Notes under the pieces: generated by a model
The model's input: only the letters and a program-made list of their open reading frames with translations
Told to the model about the DNA's origin: nothing
Database searches by the model: none
Program-made: the position numbers and the translations under genes
Source: Gordonia amicalis NBRC 100051 = JCM 11271
Lineage (GTDB): Bacteria > Actinomycetota > Actinomycetes > Mycobacteriales > Mycobacteriaceae
NCBI RefSeq assembly: GCF_000332995.1
Contig: NZ_BANS01000014.1
Coordinates: 1-64,000 of the forward strand
Length of the DNA stretch: 64,000 bases
Reading direction: 5' to 3'
Part shown: piece after piece, positions 8,784 to 17,674 of the stretch
Layout: each line of letters starts with the position of its first letter
Position numbering within the stretch: position 1 is the stretch's first letter

Positions 8784-9899
8784 GTGAGACACCGGCGCAC
8801 GATGCGGATGCTCGCCGCCGCCCTCGTCGTCGTGCTCGGCGGACTGATCTGCATGACCGGCTGCGCCCTCACCCCGCTGGCCGGTCCACCGGAGTCCACC
8901 CAATCCCACCGAGTCCGCGCCACGCCCACCGGCCTCACCCTCGACGGGAAGCCGTGGTGGCCCGTCGGTTTCAACGCCTACCAGCTCGGCACGGACTGGT
9001 CGGTCAACACCGGTTGTGGCGCGGAGGTCGATCTCGACGACTATTTCGCGCAACTGCCGCCGCGCGCGCTCACCCGTTTCAACCTGTATTCGTCCTTTGT
9101 CGTCGACAAGCGCAGTGGGCTTATGGATTTCGGACCGCTCGACCGGGTCTTCGCGGCCGCCTCCCGTCATCGGCAGCTGGTGTTGCCGGTGCTCACGGGC
9201 GGATCGGGAGACTGCGAGGACGGCCGGTTCAAGGACCGTGGCTTCTATGTGAACGGCTGGCGCACCCAGAAGTCGCGAAGTCACCAGACCTATGCCGAGT
9301 GGGTGCAGACGGCCGTGACCCGGTGGCATGACGAACCGTCGATCATCGGCTGGGAACTGGTCGGCGAACCGGAGGCCAGCAGCTGCGGCACCGCCTGCGA
9401 CTGGCGGAACCGGGTGTGCCCCGACGACGCCACCGCGGTGCTGCGAGGCTTCTTCGATCAGGCCGGTGCGCACCTCCGTTCCTTCGACGACGCACGACCG
9501 ATCTTCTCCGGACTGGTGGGTGGCGACCAGTGCGGAATCGCCGGGGACGCCTATGCGGAGGTCGCCGGGTCGAGCGGGATCGATGTCCTCGACTTCCACG
9601 ACTACAGCTCCGGCACGCACTCCGGACCGCGCGGCAGCAATCTGCCCACACGCATCACCCAGTCGCGTCAGCTCGGAAAACCACTGGTGGTCAACGAGAT
9701 CGGCGTCGAAGCCGGATCGTGCCTGCCGCTGTCCACCCGGGCGCGGCAGCTCGACGCCATCATCACCCGCCAGCGCGACGCCGGAACCGCGGGCGCACTG
9801 CTGTGGTCGTATGTACCCGACCCCCGCACCTCGGAATGCACCTACGACATCGGCCCACACGATCCCGCGTGGAAGGTCGTCCGCGACCATGCGCGCTGA
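8784..9899 (+). CDS. GH5-like (cellulase/mannanase fold) secreted glycoside hydrolase
   Basis: A 371-aa exported protein with signal peptide and lipobox MTGC near residue 30, so probably anchored outside the membrane. The mature part reads as a (beta/alpha)8 glycosidase. The acid/base would be the Glu in WELVGEPE (residue ~195, the NEP-type site) and the nucleophile the Glu in VVNEIGVEAG (~residue 310). DFHDY supports the fold. The GTG at 8784 follows TAGCCT (8772-8777) by 6 nt, fitting a leaderless transcript. It converges, with a 6-bp gap, on the polysaccharide-type locus, recalling the endoglucanase (BcsZ) that accompanies bacterial cellulose synthases. The substrate is not predictable. 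Confidence 0.75.
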   Translation: MRHRRTMRMLAAALVVVLGGLICMTGCALTPLAGPPESTQSHRVRATPTGLTLDGKPWWPVGFNAYQLGTDWSVNTGCGAEVDLDDYFAQLPPRALTRFNLYSSFVVDKRSGLMDFGPLDRVFAAASRHRQLVLPVLTGGSGDCEDGRFKDRGFYVNGWRTQKSRSHQTYAEWVQTAVTRWHDEPSIIGWELVGEPEASSCGTACDWRNRVCPDDATAVLRGFFDQAGAHLRSFDDARPIFSGLVGGDQCGIAGDAYAEVAGSSGIDVLDFHDYSSGTHSGPRGSNLPTRITQSRQLGKPLVVNEIGVEAGSCLPLSTRARQLDAIITRQRDAGTAGALLWSYVPDPRTSECTYDIGPHDPAWKVVRDHAR

Positions 9900-9905
9900 T
9901 CGTCG

Positions 9906-11564
9906 TCATCTCATGATCTGATAGACACGCCAATCCGGCAGGTCCGCACCGTCGTTGCGCGCCTCGAGGACGAGCGCCCCGATCTGGGCACCGTTCTCGT
10001 ACATGGTCGGATAACGCTGGTTGATCGCATCGGCCACACCTCGACCCTCGACCGGAGCGGTGAGGAAGTACCTGACACCGAGGTCCGCGGGAGCGTTGAG
10101 CCGTTGGGCGAAGTCCCGGTCCGACGGGATGACGAACTGTCGCGGCCGCTCGGACTGCACGACCACCGCGAATCCGTAGACGGTGTCACACAGGACCGAA
10201 CCGTCCGGTAGGGCAAGCCCGTCGAGGTACTCGGCCAGAGCACGTTCGGTGGAGAACGAGCGGACCACGCGTTGTTCATCGAGATACTTCTGCTGAACCG
10301 AATCCGGTTGCGGGTTCACCACCGATCCCAGCGCGAACTCCTGCGGGGCGTACTTCGGTGACGTCATCCCCATCGCGGTCACGGGCAGCGCCGACGCCAT
10401 CACCACGATGGCCACCGTGCACGCGATCGTGTACCCCCACCGCGATGCGTAGGGCCGCACAGGCGCCGGGTCCGCGTGGGCGCCCGCGCGACGCATCGGG
10501 ATCGGCCGGCGCAGCGGTACCGACATCAACGCCACGATGGCGGCCAGGAGGATCACCGTCATGTAGAACCGCAGGAAGCCGAAGGTCGAACCCCGCGCGT
10601 AGCCGAAGACCTGGAAGGCCAATACCGCCACGATCACGAGCCCCGGCAACAGGGGTGACAGCCGGTGGCGCCGCGCACGCACGCCGATCAGCCCCACGAC
10701 GAGGATCGGCAACAGCGGCGCGAGAATGGCCAACTCGGTGATGGAGAACCAGATGGCTTCGCTCGTCGTCGACGATCCGCTGCCGCCGGATTGCGCGATG
10801 ATGGCGGCGTTGCCGTACTCGGAGGTGAACTGTGCGAACGCGTTCCCGGTGATCAGCCAGCCGGTCGCCGCCCAGGCGAGGAAGGCCAGCGCGCTCGGGG
10901 CGACGACGAGGGTGATGTCGACGAGGCTTCGCGACAGACGTTTTCGCCCGTCGCGGCGGCGGTAGGTGACCCATCCGACGACGCATCCGGCGGCCAGCGC
11001 GGCCGCCCCGCCGTCGTAGCGGGTGAGGTAGGACAGTGCGAGCGCGATTCCCGCGACGACAAGCTCGTGTACGTCATCGGTGGAGACCCAGCGGATCAGG
11101 CGGCGCGACGCCCAGGCGAGAAAGAACAGGTACGGCGCCTCGCTCATCCCGTTGGCGCCGTACAGCACGACCATCGGATTCGCTGCGTAACAGATCGTGA
11201 AGACCGCGGCGACAACCGGATCGAGACCCCGATCGCGAGCGATACCCGAGACCTGGACGACCGAACCGGCCATGAACATCGACGACATGATCACCGCCGA
11301 CAGCGCGTGGGTGGTCATCTCCGGCCACCACGGGCTCAACGCGACGAGGGGCAGTTGCACCACCGCGGTCAGCGGGGTGAAGACGAAGCCGATGGCCGAC
11401 AGACGCGGTGTCCGGCTGAACAACACGCTCTGCGCCGACTGGACCCTGGACAACGCGTCACCGAAGAAGAGATGCACCTCGGTCGCCAGGTACACCCCGA
11501 CGACCAGATACGGCAACCAGGCGGCCAGGAAGATCAGGACCCCGACCCGAAGCCGCCGGTTCAC
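9906..11564 (-). CDS. GT-C type polytopic membrane protein (ArnT/PMT-like), putative glycosyltransferase
   Basis: A 552-aa protein with about ten to twelve hydrophobic segments in the first 420 residues and a soluble C-terminal domain outside. Topology and stretches such as GDALSRVQSAQ in the first external loop, ANPMVVLYGANGMSEAPY and YLTRYDGGAA fit lipid-phosphate-sugar-dependent GT-C enzymes. The acidic residues in those loops could serve as catalytic bases. GTG 11564 overlaps the stop of the GT2 gene by 4 nt, so it is the last gene of the locus operon. The donor and acceptor are unknown. Confidence 0.65.
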   Translation of the reverse strand: MNRRLRVGVLIFLAAWLPYLVVGVYLATEVHLFFGDALSRVQSAQSVLFSRTPRLSAIGFVFTPLTAVVQLPLVALSPWWPEMTTHALSAVIMSSMFMAGSVVQVSGIARDRGLDPVVAAVFTICYAANPMVVLYGANGMSEAPYLFFLAWASRRLIRWVSTDDVHELVVAGIALALSYLTRYDGGAAALAAGCVVGWVTYRRRDGRKRLSRSLVDITLVVAPSALAFLAWAATGWLITGNAFAQFTSEYGNAAIIAQSGGSGSSTTSEAIWFSITELAILAPLLPILVVGLIGVRARRHRLSPLLPGLVIVAVLAFQVFGYARGSTFGFLRFYMTVILLAAIVALMSVPLRRPIPMRRAGAHADPAPVRPYASRWGYTIACTVAIVVMASALPVTAMGMTSPKYAPQEFALGSVVNPQPDSVQQKYLDEQRVVRSFSTERALAEYLDGLALPDGSVLCDTVYGFAVVVQSERPRQFVIPSDRDFAQRLNAPADLGVRYFLTAPVEGRGVADAINQRYPTMYENGAQIGALVLEARNDGADLPDWRVYQIMR

Positions 11565-13104
11565 GTGGCGCCTCCGGGCTCTTCCCCACTCGTGCCGTGT
11601 GCGCCCTGCTCACCGGGATCGTCCGCCGCGGATTCCTGATGGCTGGTCGACAGGCCGTGGAAGGTCTTCTCCCAGTATGACGGATTGACCAGGATCTGCC
11701 ACATGCCCTTGATGGCCGCGACGCTCATCATCAGCCAGTACAGCGGGATCAGCAACGCCGAGAACAGCAGTTCGCTCCGGTCGTCCTCCCGGATCGCGAT
11801 CAGGTTCATGTATATCGCCGCACCGTTGCCCAGCAGCATCGAGACGAGCGCGAGGTAGTAGATGGGTCCCGGGAAGAGGTCGACGACGATCAGCGGCTGC
11901 CCCGCGATCCACAGCGCGAGGATCAGCCAGAACACCATGTTGACGCACGCGATCACCGGCGTGCCCGCGATGAGCAGCGTGAAGCGGACGAACGCAACGG
12001 GTCCGAGGATGTGCCACAGCTTGACCGGGTGACGCATGTGCACGAGCCAGGTCTGCATGCAGCCCTTGTACCAACGGGATCGCTGGCGCACCCAGTTGAT
12101 GGCGTCGACGTTGGCCTCTTCCAGCGTGATCGAGTCCAGCACGACCGTGCGGTAACCGTGGTCGGCGATCCGCACCCGAGGTCGGCGTCCTCGGTGACGT
12201 TGAAGGGCTCCCACGCCCCGATCCGGTCGAGCACATCGCGTTTGAAGTGATTCGACGTGCCGCCCAACGGAATCGGCGCCCGACTCACCATCATCCCGGG
12301 CAGCAGGAAGCCGAACCAGATCCCGTAGTCCGCGGTGAACCACTCGGTGAGCATGTTGTCGCGGACGTTGTGGAAGCTGAGCTTGCCCTGGACGCACACG
12401 ACCGACTCGTCGTCGGAGTTGTTCAGCACGTAGACCGCACGACGCAGTTGCAGGGGATCGGGTTTGTCCTCGGCGTCGAAGATGGTGACGATGTCACCGG
12501 TCGCGAAGTGCATGCCGAAATTGCACGCCTTGGGTTTGGTTCGCGGTTGTGCCGGCGGTGTGAGGACCACGGTGACAAGGCCATTCGCCTCGACCCCGCG
12601 TGCGGCTTCGATCGTCGGCTCGTCGTCCTCCTCGAGCAGCAGGAGGACCTGGAGCTTCTCGCGGGGGTACTCGATGGTCTCCATGGCGGCGACGAGGTCG
12701 CCGACCACTTCGGGCTCACCGTATGCGGGGACGAGGACCGTGTAGCGGGGAAGTTCCTCGTCGGGGATCGACCGGGCCTGCTCGTCGCTGACCCGGATTG
12801 CCCCGTTCACCGGTCCCCGCCGGAAGATCACCAGCCGATCGGCGAGAGTGACGACGTAGGCGACGGTCGCCGTCGACACCAGCGCCGCGCAGGTGCCCAC
12901 CGGGAAGAAGACCATCAGCACGGCGATGACGCCGAGCAGCGTGAACCCGATGATCTTCTGAATCCGGTTGAACGCCACCGATGCCGACATGTCCGCATCG
13001 GCCTCGCGCAACCGGTCGACGGCGTCGCGGAGCGCTTCCGCACGGTAGTCCTCGTCGGCGAGCAGTTCGGCGACCGGCCGCCGGGGCCGCGTGCTGCGCG
13101 CCAC
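11561..13104 (-). pseudogene. Processive GT2 glycosyltransferase (cellulose synthase/XagB-like), one frameshift
   Basis: Two frames join into one family-2 synthase of about 515 aa. Two N-terminal membrane segments come first. The catalytic domain has LPRYTVLVPAYGEPEVV, LLLEEDD, the metal-binding DAEDKPDP, TEDADLG as acceptor-site motif, and the processivity motif QRSRW. Several C-terminal membrane segments follow. The frame breaks at the CCC run 12175-12177: one extra C would join DADLG to VRIADHG. GTG 13104 starts the first frame. Alternatively GTG 13141, overlapping the upstream stop as GTGA, starts it if the six-C run 13104-13109 has one base too many. Either a natural knockout or two homopolymer errors; all catalytic motifs are preserved, which favours a working gene. 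Confidence 0.8.
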
Positions 13105-13137
13105 CCCCCGGCGCGTCGGCGTCGCGTTCGTCGATGG

Positions 13138-14688
13138 TCACGGCTCGGCCCTCGCGACCTCGACGAGTTGTGACCGCACCAGCCCGCCGGCGAGCCCCAC
13201 CAGGAGATCGCGATCCTTGTACTGCGGGTCGGTGTCGAGGAGAACCGCGTTGCCGCGCAACAGGATCGTCATGAGCGAGGTGAGGTTTTCCAGGAGGGTG
13301 ATCCGCGGTTCCGGGAAGTACGCCGCCGGCTCGTGATCGTCGACGGCCCAGATCATCACCTGTTGCGTGCGGCGCCCGTTGTTCCACCACCACGAGACCA
13401 CCGTGTACGTCAGGTATCTCGCATCGTCGACCACGCTGCACATTTTTCCGCGAACCCCGAACGGCAACGCCACGTCGACGGGTTCGTTCGAGCGTTCGTC
13501 GGACAGGTCGTAGCGGAAGATGTCGGGATACACCTCGAGCGCGAGCGGTCGCCGGCTGTCGACGCTGTCGACGACGACGCGGCGGGGTCGGGCGAATTTG
13601 TCGAATGCCCGTGTCCCCCGGCTCTGGACGAGCACCTGGCGGGTGAGGACCGCACCGGGACCGTACAGGCGGGACACCCAGCCGTAGACGCGAACCGATT
13701 CCTGACGCCAGCCCGGTGGGATGTTGAGCTGCCCGCCGATCTCGAGCTGCGGGTATGTGTTGCTCTGCCAGGTACTGCCCACCGGCGGGGTGGGGATGAA
13801 TGCCAGCAGGATGGCCGCGAGGACCACCACCAGCACGGGCCGCCCGACGAAGCCGACCGTCGGATCCTTGACCTCCCCTCGCACCGGCGGTGACCATCTC
13901 CGCCCGCCGCGTCGCCGGTAACTGACCAGCATGATCCCGGAGGTCGCGACGGCCGCGATCAGAGCCGGTCCGGGGACGAGCACATTGCGCGGCGCCTCGA
14001 GGGCGTTGAGCACCAGCAGTGCGAGAAGGCCCACCGCACCGGCGATGAGCGCCGCGACCGCCTTGCGCCGCCAGGTACGTCCCACCGCGACGACCGTGGC
14101 GGCGACGGCCATCAGCACGAGGGCGAATCCGGCGGCCATCGAGGTGCCGCCAAGCGCCAGCACCAACCCCCGCACCGGGATGGGGAAGATGAGCAGGAAC
14201 ACCAGCCAGGCCCACTTGTAGCGGGAGACCGGCCGCAGACCGAACAGCAGGATCGACGCTCCGAGCACGAACATCCACAGCGCCAGCAGATCCATGTGCG
14301 ACGTCAGATAGGCCCGGCCGTAGCGCGGCGTGACGAGAAGCTTGCCGGCCACCGCCAGGACGATCACCACGATTCCGACGATCACGTCGGTCTGCCGGTC
14401 GTGGATGGGTGGCTCGTCGAAGTCGCGCCACGAGACCCCGACGACGGCGATCAGGCTCAGGACCACGAGCACGGGCACGGGCACGGGCACGGGCACGTAC
14501 AGGATGAGTGTCTGGGCCCGCAGTTCGTCGATCACCGCCGCGATGGTGTTCCAGAAGCCGAGCACCGTGCACGTCACCAGCAGCACCCACCGGAACGCGA
14601 TGACCCGCCATGGGTGATCGCCGAACAGCGGCGTCTCGGGACAGGAGAGTGTCGCCATGGCGACGACCTGTGAGGCGGTCAGGGCCAT
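13138..14688 (-). CDS. Polytopic membrane protein with large C-terminal extracytoplasmic domain, unknown function
   Basis: 516 aa. About eight or nine hydrophobic segments fill residues 25-320; a soluble domain of about 190 residues follows, starting at GSTWQSNTYPQLEIGG. The segment WLVFLLIFPIPVRG recalls exosortase-like proteins and the soluble part slightly recalls EpsI, but no membrane-embedded catalytic Cys is present, so an active exosortase is unlikely. A hexamer tract encodes VPVPVPVP in an early hydrophobic segment. It begins 6 nt after the BcsB-like gene and its stop overlaps a GTG start for the GT2 gene, so the three are co-translated. The function is unknown; a structural or export role in polysaccharide assembly is inferred from position. 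Confidence 0.7.
   Translation of the reverse strand: MALTASQVVAMATLSCPETPLFGDHPWRVIAFRWVLLVTCTVLGFWNTIAAVIDELRAQTLILYVPVPVPVPVLVVLSLIAVVGVSWRDFDEPPIHDRQTDVIVGIVVIVLAVAGKLLVTPRYGRAYLTSHMDLLALWMFVLGASILLFGLRPVSRYKWAWLVFLLIFPIPVRGLVLALGGTSMAAGFALVLMAVAATVVAVGRTWRRKAVAALIAGAVGLLALLVLNALEAPRNVLVPGPALIAAVATSGIMLVSYRRRGGRRWSPPVRGEVKDPTVGFVGRPVLVVVLAAILLAFIPTPPVGSTWQSNTYPQLEIGGQLNIPPGWRQESVRVYGWVSRLYGPGAVLTRQVLVQSRGTRAFDKFARPRRVVVDSVDSRRPLALEVYPDIFRYDLSDERSNEPVDVALPFGVRGKMCSVVDDARYLTYTVVSWWWNNGRRTQQVMIWAVDDHEPAAYFPEPRITLLENLTSLMTILLRGNAVLLDTDPQYKDRDLLVGLAGGLVRSQLVEVARAEP
14470..14493. repeat. Hexanucleotide microsatellite inside a membrane-protein gene
   Basis: Four perfect copies of CACGGG plus a partial fifth encode Val-Pro repeats in a hydrophobic segment of the 516-aa protein. 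Gain or loss of units keeps frame but changes segment length by two residues each. Confidence 0.9.
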
Positions 14689-14694
14689 GCGCGC

Positions 14695-16641
14695 TCAGCC
14701 CCCGGAGGAGGTCCGCCGCCGGCGCCGCAGCAGGAAAGTCGCCAGTGCCGTCGCCACCACGACGCCCGCCGCGACGACGGTGACGGTGACCCACGAGGTC
14801 CCGCTCGACGACTCGGACGGATCCGGTGCCACCTCGTCGGCGACCACGACGACCGGCTGCTGGCCGGCCACCTGCAGGACGGCGTCGCCGCCGAGTGACG
14901 GCCAGCGGTCGGGGTCGGCGTCCAGCCAGGCCAGTACGGCATCGAGGTCCGCGGCGGTCCCCGTGGACGTCGCCAGCAGGACCGTCCGCCCGTCCTCCCG
15001 CGCCACCTGCAGCGATCCGAAGCGTGCGGCCGGGGCGAGGACGACGTCGGAACGCTGCCCGTCGGCTCCGAGCACGGAGAGTGTGCCCCCGTCTGCCTCG
15101 ATGGGCAGCGGGAGTTCGGGTACGTCCCGTCCGTCGGCGGCAACGATCACGACCGGCCCGTTCGTGGACATCGCGTCGGCGACCGGCATGACGTCGACGC
15201 CGAGCCGGACCGCCGACAGTCGCTGCAGTCCGGTCATCAGCGCGACCGCGCGGCGGACGTCGTCGACCCCGCCGTCGGTCCAGGCCAGCGCCGTACGGGG
15301 CATGAGGGCCTGCGGAAGTGATGCGAAACCGGACGGCTGCGGCGGGTCGGCGACCTCGGATCTGACCTCACCGGTCGAGGAGAGACTCAGCGATGCCCGC
15401 GTCCCGGTTCCGCATCCTTCGCCGACGTCGGGATGGTTGTAGGTCACCGTGACCTCGGTGAACCGCGCCAGGAGATCCGGCGGGATGTCGACCCACGTGT
15501 TGTACCTGCCGGACGGGTCCGCCGGCACGGAGGCGATCACCCGCGGCCCGACGGTCACCGCGATCTGACCGCCGAGCGGGGTGTAGGTGCCCGACAACTG
15601 GACTCGGACGTCCTCGGAAGGTCGTCCCAGTCTCGCCTGGTCGATCCCGAAGGAGATCGACGGCCATCCCGCGGCGGCGGTGACCAGTTGATCGCTGACA
15701 CCCAGGTCGGCCAGTGTGTTGACCGCCGGCGCGAGTTGCGGTGCGGCAAACGGTGCTCCGGCCACGGCGGCCGAACTGATCGCGATGCTCGACAGCTCCG
15801 AGGTGAGGAACTGCACCTGCGTCGCCAGCTCCTCGGGGTTGCCGCCGATTCGCAACACCGGCCATCCTGCTCCCGGTCCGAGGCTCAGGCCGGCCGGCGC
15901 ATCGGTACTGATGACGACCTGCCGTTCGAGCGGGCCGACGGCAGCGGCCGGCCTGGTCTCGTTCCGGGGCAGCGACGCGGTCCGGATGTCGACGGCCGCC
16001 GAACCGTAGTTCGCGACCACCGCGGTCGCGAGTTGCACGGCCGCGGCACCTTCCGCGGGTTTCACATCCTCGGGGACGTAGATGGTCAGGGCGCGCAGGA
16101 TCGGGGGCAGGAATCCGGCGACTCTCGCCGGTGTCGCCTCGCGTCCGCCGTAGGCCACGACCGCGTTGACGATCCGGAATCGGTTGTCGGCGTCGAAGTC
16201 ACAGGAACCGGCCGTGCGCAGGTAGGTGCGCAGGACGATGTCGGCGGAATTCCGGTCGAGGCGCACGCCTCGAAGGGGCAGGGCGATCGGCGAATTCACC
16301 GCCGGGTCGATCGGCGTCCGCGAGATGAGTCGATCACCTTGCAGCACATCGACATTCCCACAGGTGACGAACGACGGGAACTGGGCGGTCCCGCGGATCT
16401 CGGTGGGGGTGAGGTTCGGCGGCACGGCGAGCGAGAGGCTGACCTCTCCCTGTTGTCCTGGAAAAGCGATCGTCGACGACGAGCCGAGATATCGAAGACT
16501 CAACGGCGGTGGCGGGTCACCGGACGCGGCGGCCGCGGGTGGCGCAGAGAGGACCCCCACCGAGGCGCTACCCGCGGTCAGCAGGCCCGCCAACCCGACG
16601 CCCACCGCATGTTTCCAGCGACTTACGCAGGACACGTGCAA
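14695..16641 (-). CDS. Secreted, C-terminally anchored BcsB-like protein
   Basis: A 648-aa protein with an N-terminal signal peptide ending near PPAAAASG, a long extracytoplasmic region, and one C-terminal membrane helix (TVTVVAAGVVVATALATFLL) followed by an Arg-rich cytoplasmic end. The layout and the alternating beta-rich and Rossmann-like parts (GPVVIVAADGRDVPELPLP, then TVLLATSTGTAADLDAVLAWL) match BcsB, the periplasmic partner of cellulose synthase. TTG 16641 was chosen because GGAG lies 9 nt upstream; GTG 16635 is possible. First gene of a four-gene operon with the membrane protein, GT2 and GT-C genes. Homology to BcsB is by architecture, not clear sequence identity. Confidence 0.65.
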   Translation of the reverse strand: MHVSCVSRWKHAVGVGLAGLLTAGSASVGVLSAPPAAAASGDPPPPLSLRYLGSSSTIAFPGQQGEVSLSLAVPPNLTPTEIRGTAQFPSFVTCGNVDVLQGDRLISRTPIDPAVNSPIALPLRGVRLDRNSADIVLRTYLRTAGSCDFDADNRFRIVNAVVAYGGREATPARVAGFLPPILRALTIYVPEDVKPAEGAAAVQLATAVVANYGSAAVDIRTASLPRNETRPAAAVGPLERQVVISTDAPAGLSLGPGAGWPVLRIGGNPEELATQVQFLTSELSSIAISSAAVAGAPFAAPQLAPAVNTLADLGVSDQLVTAAAGWPSISFGIDQARLGRPSEDVRVQLSGTYTPLGGQIAVTVGPRVIASVPADPSGRYNTWVDIPPDLLARFTEVTVTYNHPDVGEGCGTGTRASLSLSSTGEVRSEVADPPQPSGFASLPQALMPRTALAWTDGGVDDVRRAVALMTGLQRLSAVRLGVDVMPVADAMSTNGPVVIVAADGRDVPELPLPIEADGGTLSVLGADGQRSDVVLAPAARFGSLQVAREDGRTVLLATSTGTAADLDAVLAWLDADPDRWPSLGGDAVLQVAGQQPVVVVADEVAPDPSESSSGTSWVTVTVVAAGVVVATALATFLLRRRRRTSSGG

Positions 16642-16810
16642 CTCTCGCTTCTCCTCACGTGACCCCAACCACTCACATCACACCACCCCTGAGTACAGAA
16701 GCTAACGCAGGGAGTCCGTTTCGATACCTTTTCGCCCGATCTGAGCACCGATGTCGTTGCGAGTCGCGAACGTTCCACGGGGCCGCACCGATGTCTGCGA
16801 CGATGGCCTC

Positions 16811-16840
16811 AGAGCACCCGAGAACACCCGAGAACACCCG
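16811..16840. repeat. Three 10-bp direct repeats upstream of the 16855 gene
   Basis: AGAGCACCCG, AGAACACCCG, AGAACACCCG run head to tail and end 14 nt before ATG 16855. The 10-bp period equals about one helical turn, so a protein could bind all three on one DNA face. Slippage is the simpler view. Confidence 0.7.
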
Positions 16841-16854
16841 ACCCGAGGACCAGC

Positions 16855-17658
16855 ATGCGCCCAGTTCACGTCGGCGACGAGATCGACGGCGGCGTGTATG
16901 TGGATGTCGCCGGGACGACGCTGTGGCACTTCATCGAAGGCAACCCTCAGGGCGCCCCAACCGTGCTCCTGCACGGCATCTTCGCCTCGGCGGCGTCCTG
17001 GGGCGCGCAGGTCCCCGATTTCCTCGATGCCGGGCTGTTGCTGTTCATGCCCGAACGGCCCGGTCACGGGCACAGTCCCGACACCGACAGCGATTTCACC
17101 TGTGCGTCCATCGCCGCACGCACGATCGCCTATCTCGAAACGGTCGTCGGACGTCCGGCGAATCTCGTCGGCTGGGGCGACAGTGCGGCCGTCGCACTCG
17201 TCATCGCGCGGGACCGTCCCGATCTGGTGAACCGCGTGGTGGCCGTCGGCGGTTACCTCAATCCCGGTGGTCGCCGGATCGACCGATTCGTCCAACTGGT
17301 GATGGACCGCAATCCGGTGACTGTCGAGTACCTGCGTACCCACCACGACGAGATATCCCCCGATGGTCCCGAGCACTTCACCGTCGTCTACGACAAGACG
17401 ATCCGGATGCTCGCCTCCGAACCCGACTATGCGGTGGCCGATTTCGCCGACGTACCGGCATCGGTGCTGCTGGTGGTCGCCGATCGTGGGCTGGTACGCA
17501 TGGAGCACGCGCTGGAGATCGTCCGAACGCTGCCGCACGCTCGGCTCGCGGTGCTGCCGGGGACCCACATCCTCCCGGTGGAGGCACCCGAAACGTTCAA
17601 CCCACTGGTGCTGTCGTTCCTCGCGGCCGATCCGCCCACCGAGTGGCTAACGGAGTGA
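16855..17658 (+). CDS. Alpha/beta hydrolase fold protein lacking the usual nucleophile
   Basis: 267 aa, cytosolic. The oxyanion region LLHGIFASAASW and PERPGHGHS are typical of the fold. A possible acid Asp in VVADRGLV and the His in LPGTHILP sit at the expected places. The nucleophile elbow reads VGWGDSAA, where relatives have GWSDGG/A: glycine replaces the nucleophilic serine and a serine comes two residues later. The enzyme may be inactive as a hydrolase or use other chemistry. It stands alone, convergent with the carboxylesterase gene. Confidence 0.8.
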   Translation: MRPVHVGDEIDGGVYVDVAGTTLWHFIEGNPQGAPTVLLHGIFASAASWGAQVPDFLDAGLLLFMPERPGHGHSPDTDSDFTCASIAARTIAYLETVVGRPANLVGWGDSAAVALVIARDRPDLVNRVVAVGGYLNPGGRRIDRFVQLVMDRNPVTVEYLRTHHDEISPDGPEHFTVVYDKTIRMLASEPDYAVADFADVPASVLLVVADRGLVRMEHALEIVRTLPHARLAVLPGTHILPVEAPETFNPLVLSFLAADPPTEWLTE

Positions 17659-17674
17659 CCGGTCGCGTCGGCGG

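Noticed and set aside
14470-14493. Short CRISPR-like or satellite array
   Set aside because: Units are six bases with no spacers and lie inside a coding region; a simple microsatellite explains it. The 10- and 16-bp tandem repeats were rejected as CRISPR for the same reason.
13138-14688. Exosortase identity for the 516-aa membrane protein
   Set aside because: Topology and FPIP-like segment are suggestive, but no catalytic Cys in a membrane segment can be found, so the call was kept as unknown.
12716-14794. 692-codon minus-strand frame overlapping the membrane protein and GT2 genes
   Set aside because: Extreme Arg/Gly content and no recognisable motif; the frames used by the 516-aa and GT2 genes carry the membrane segments and catalytic motifs.
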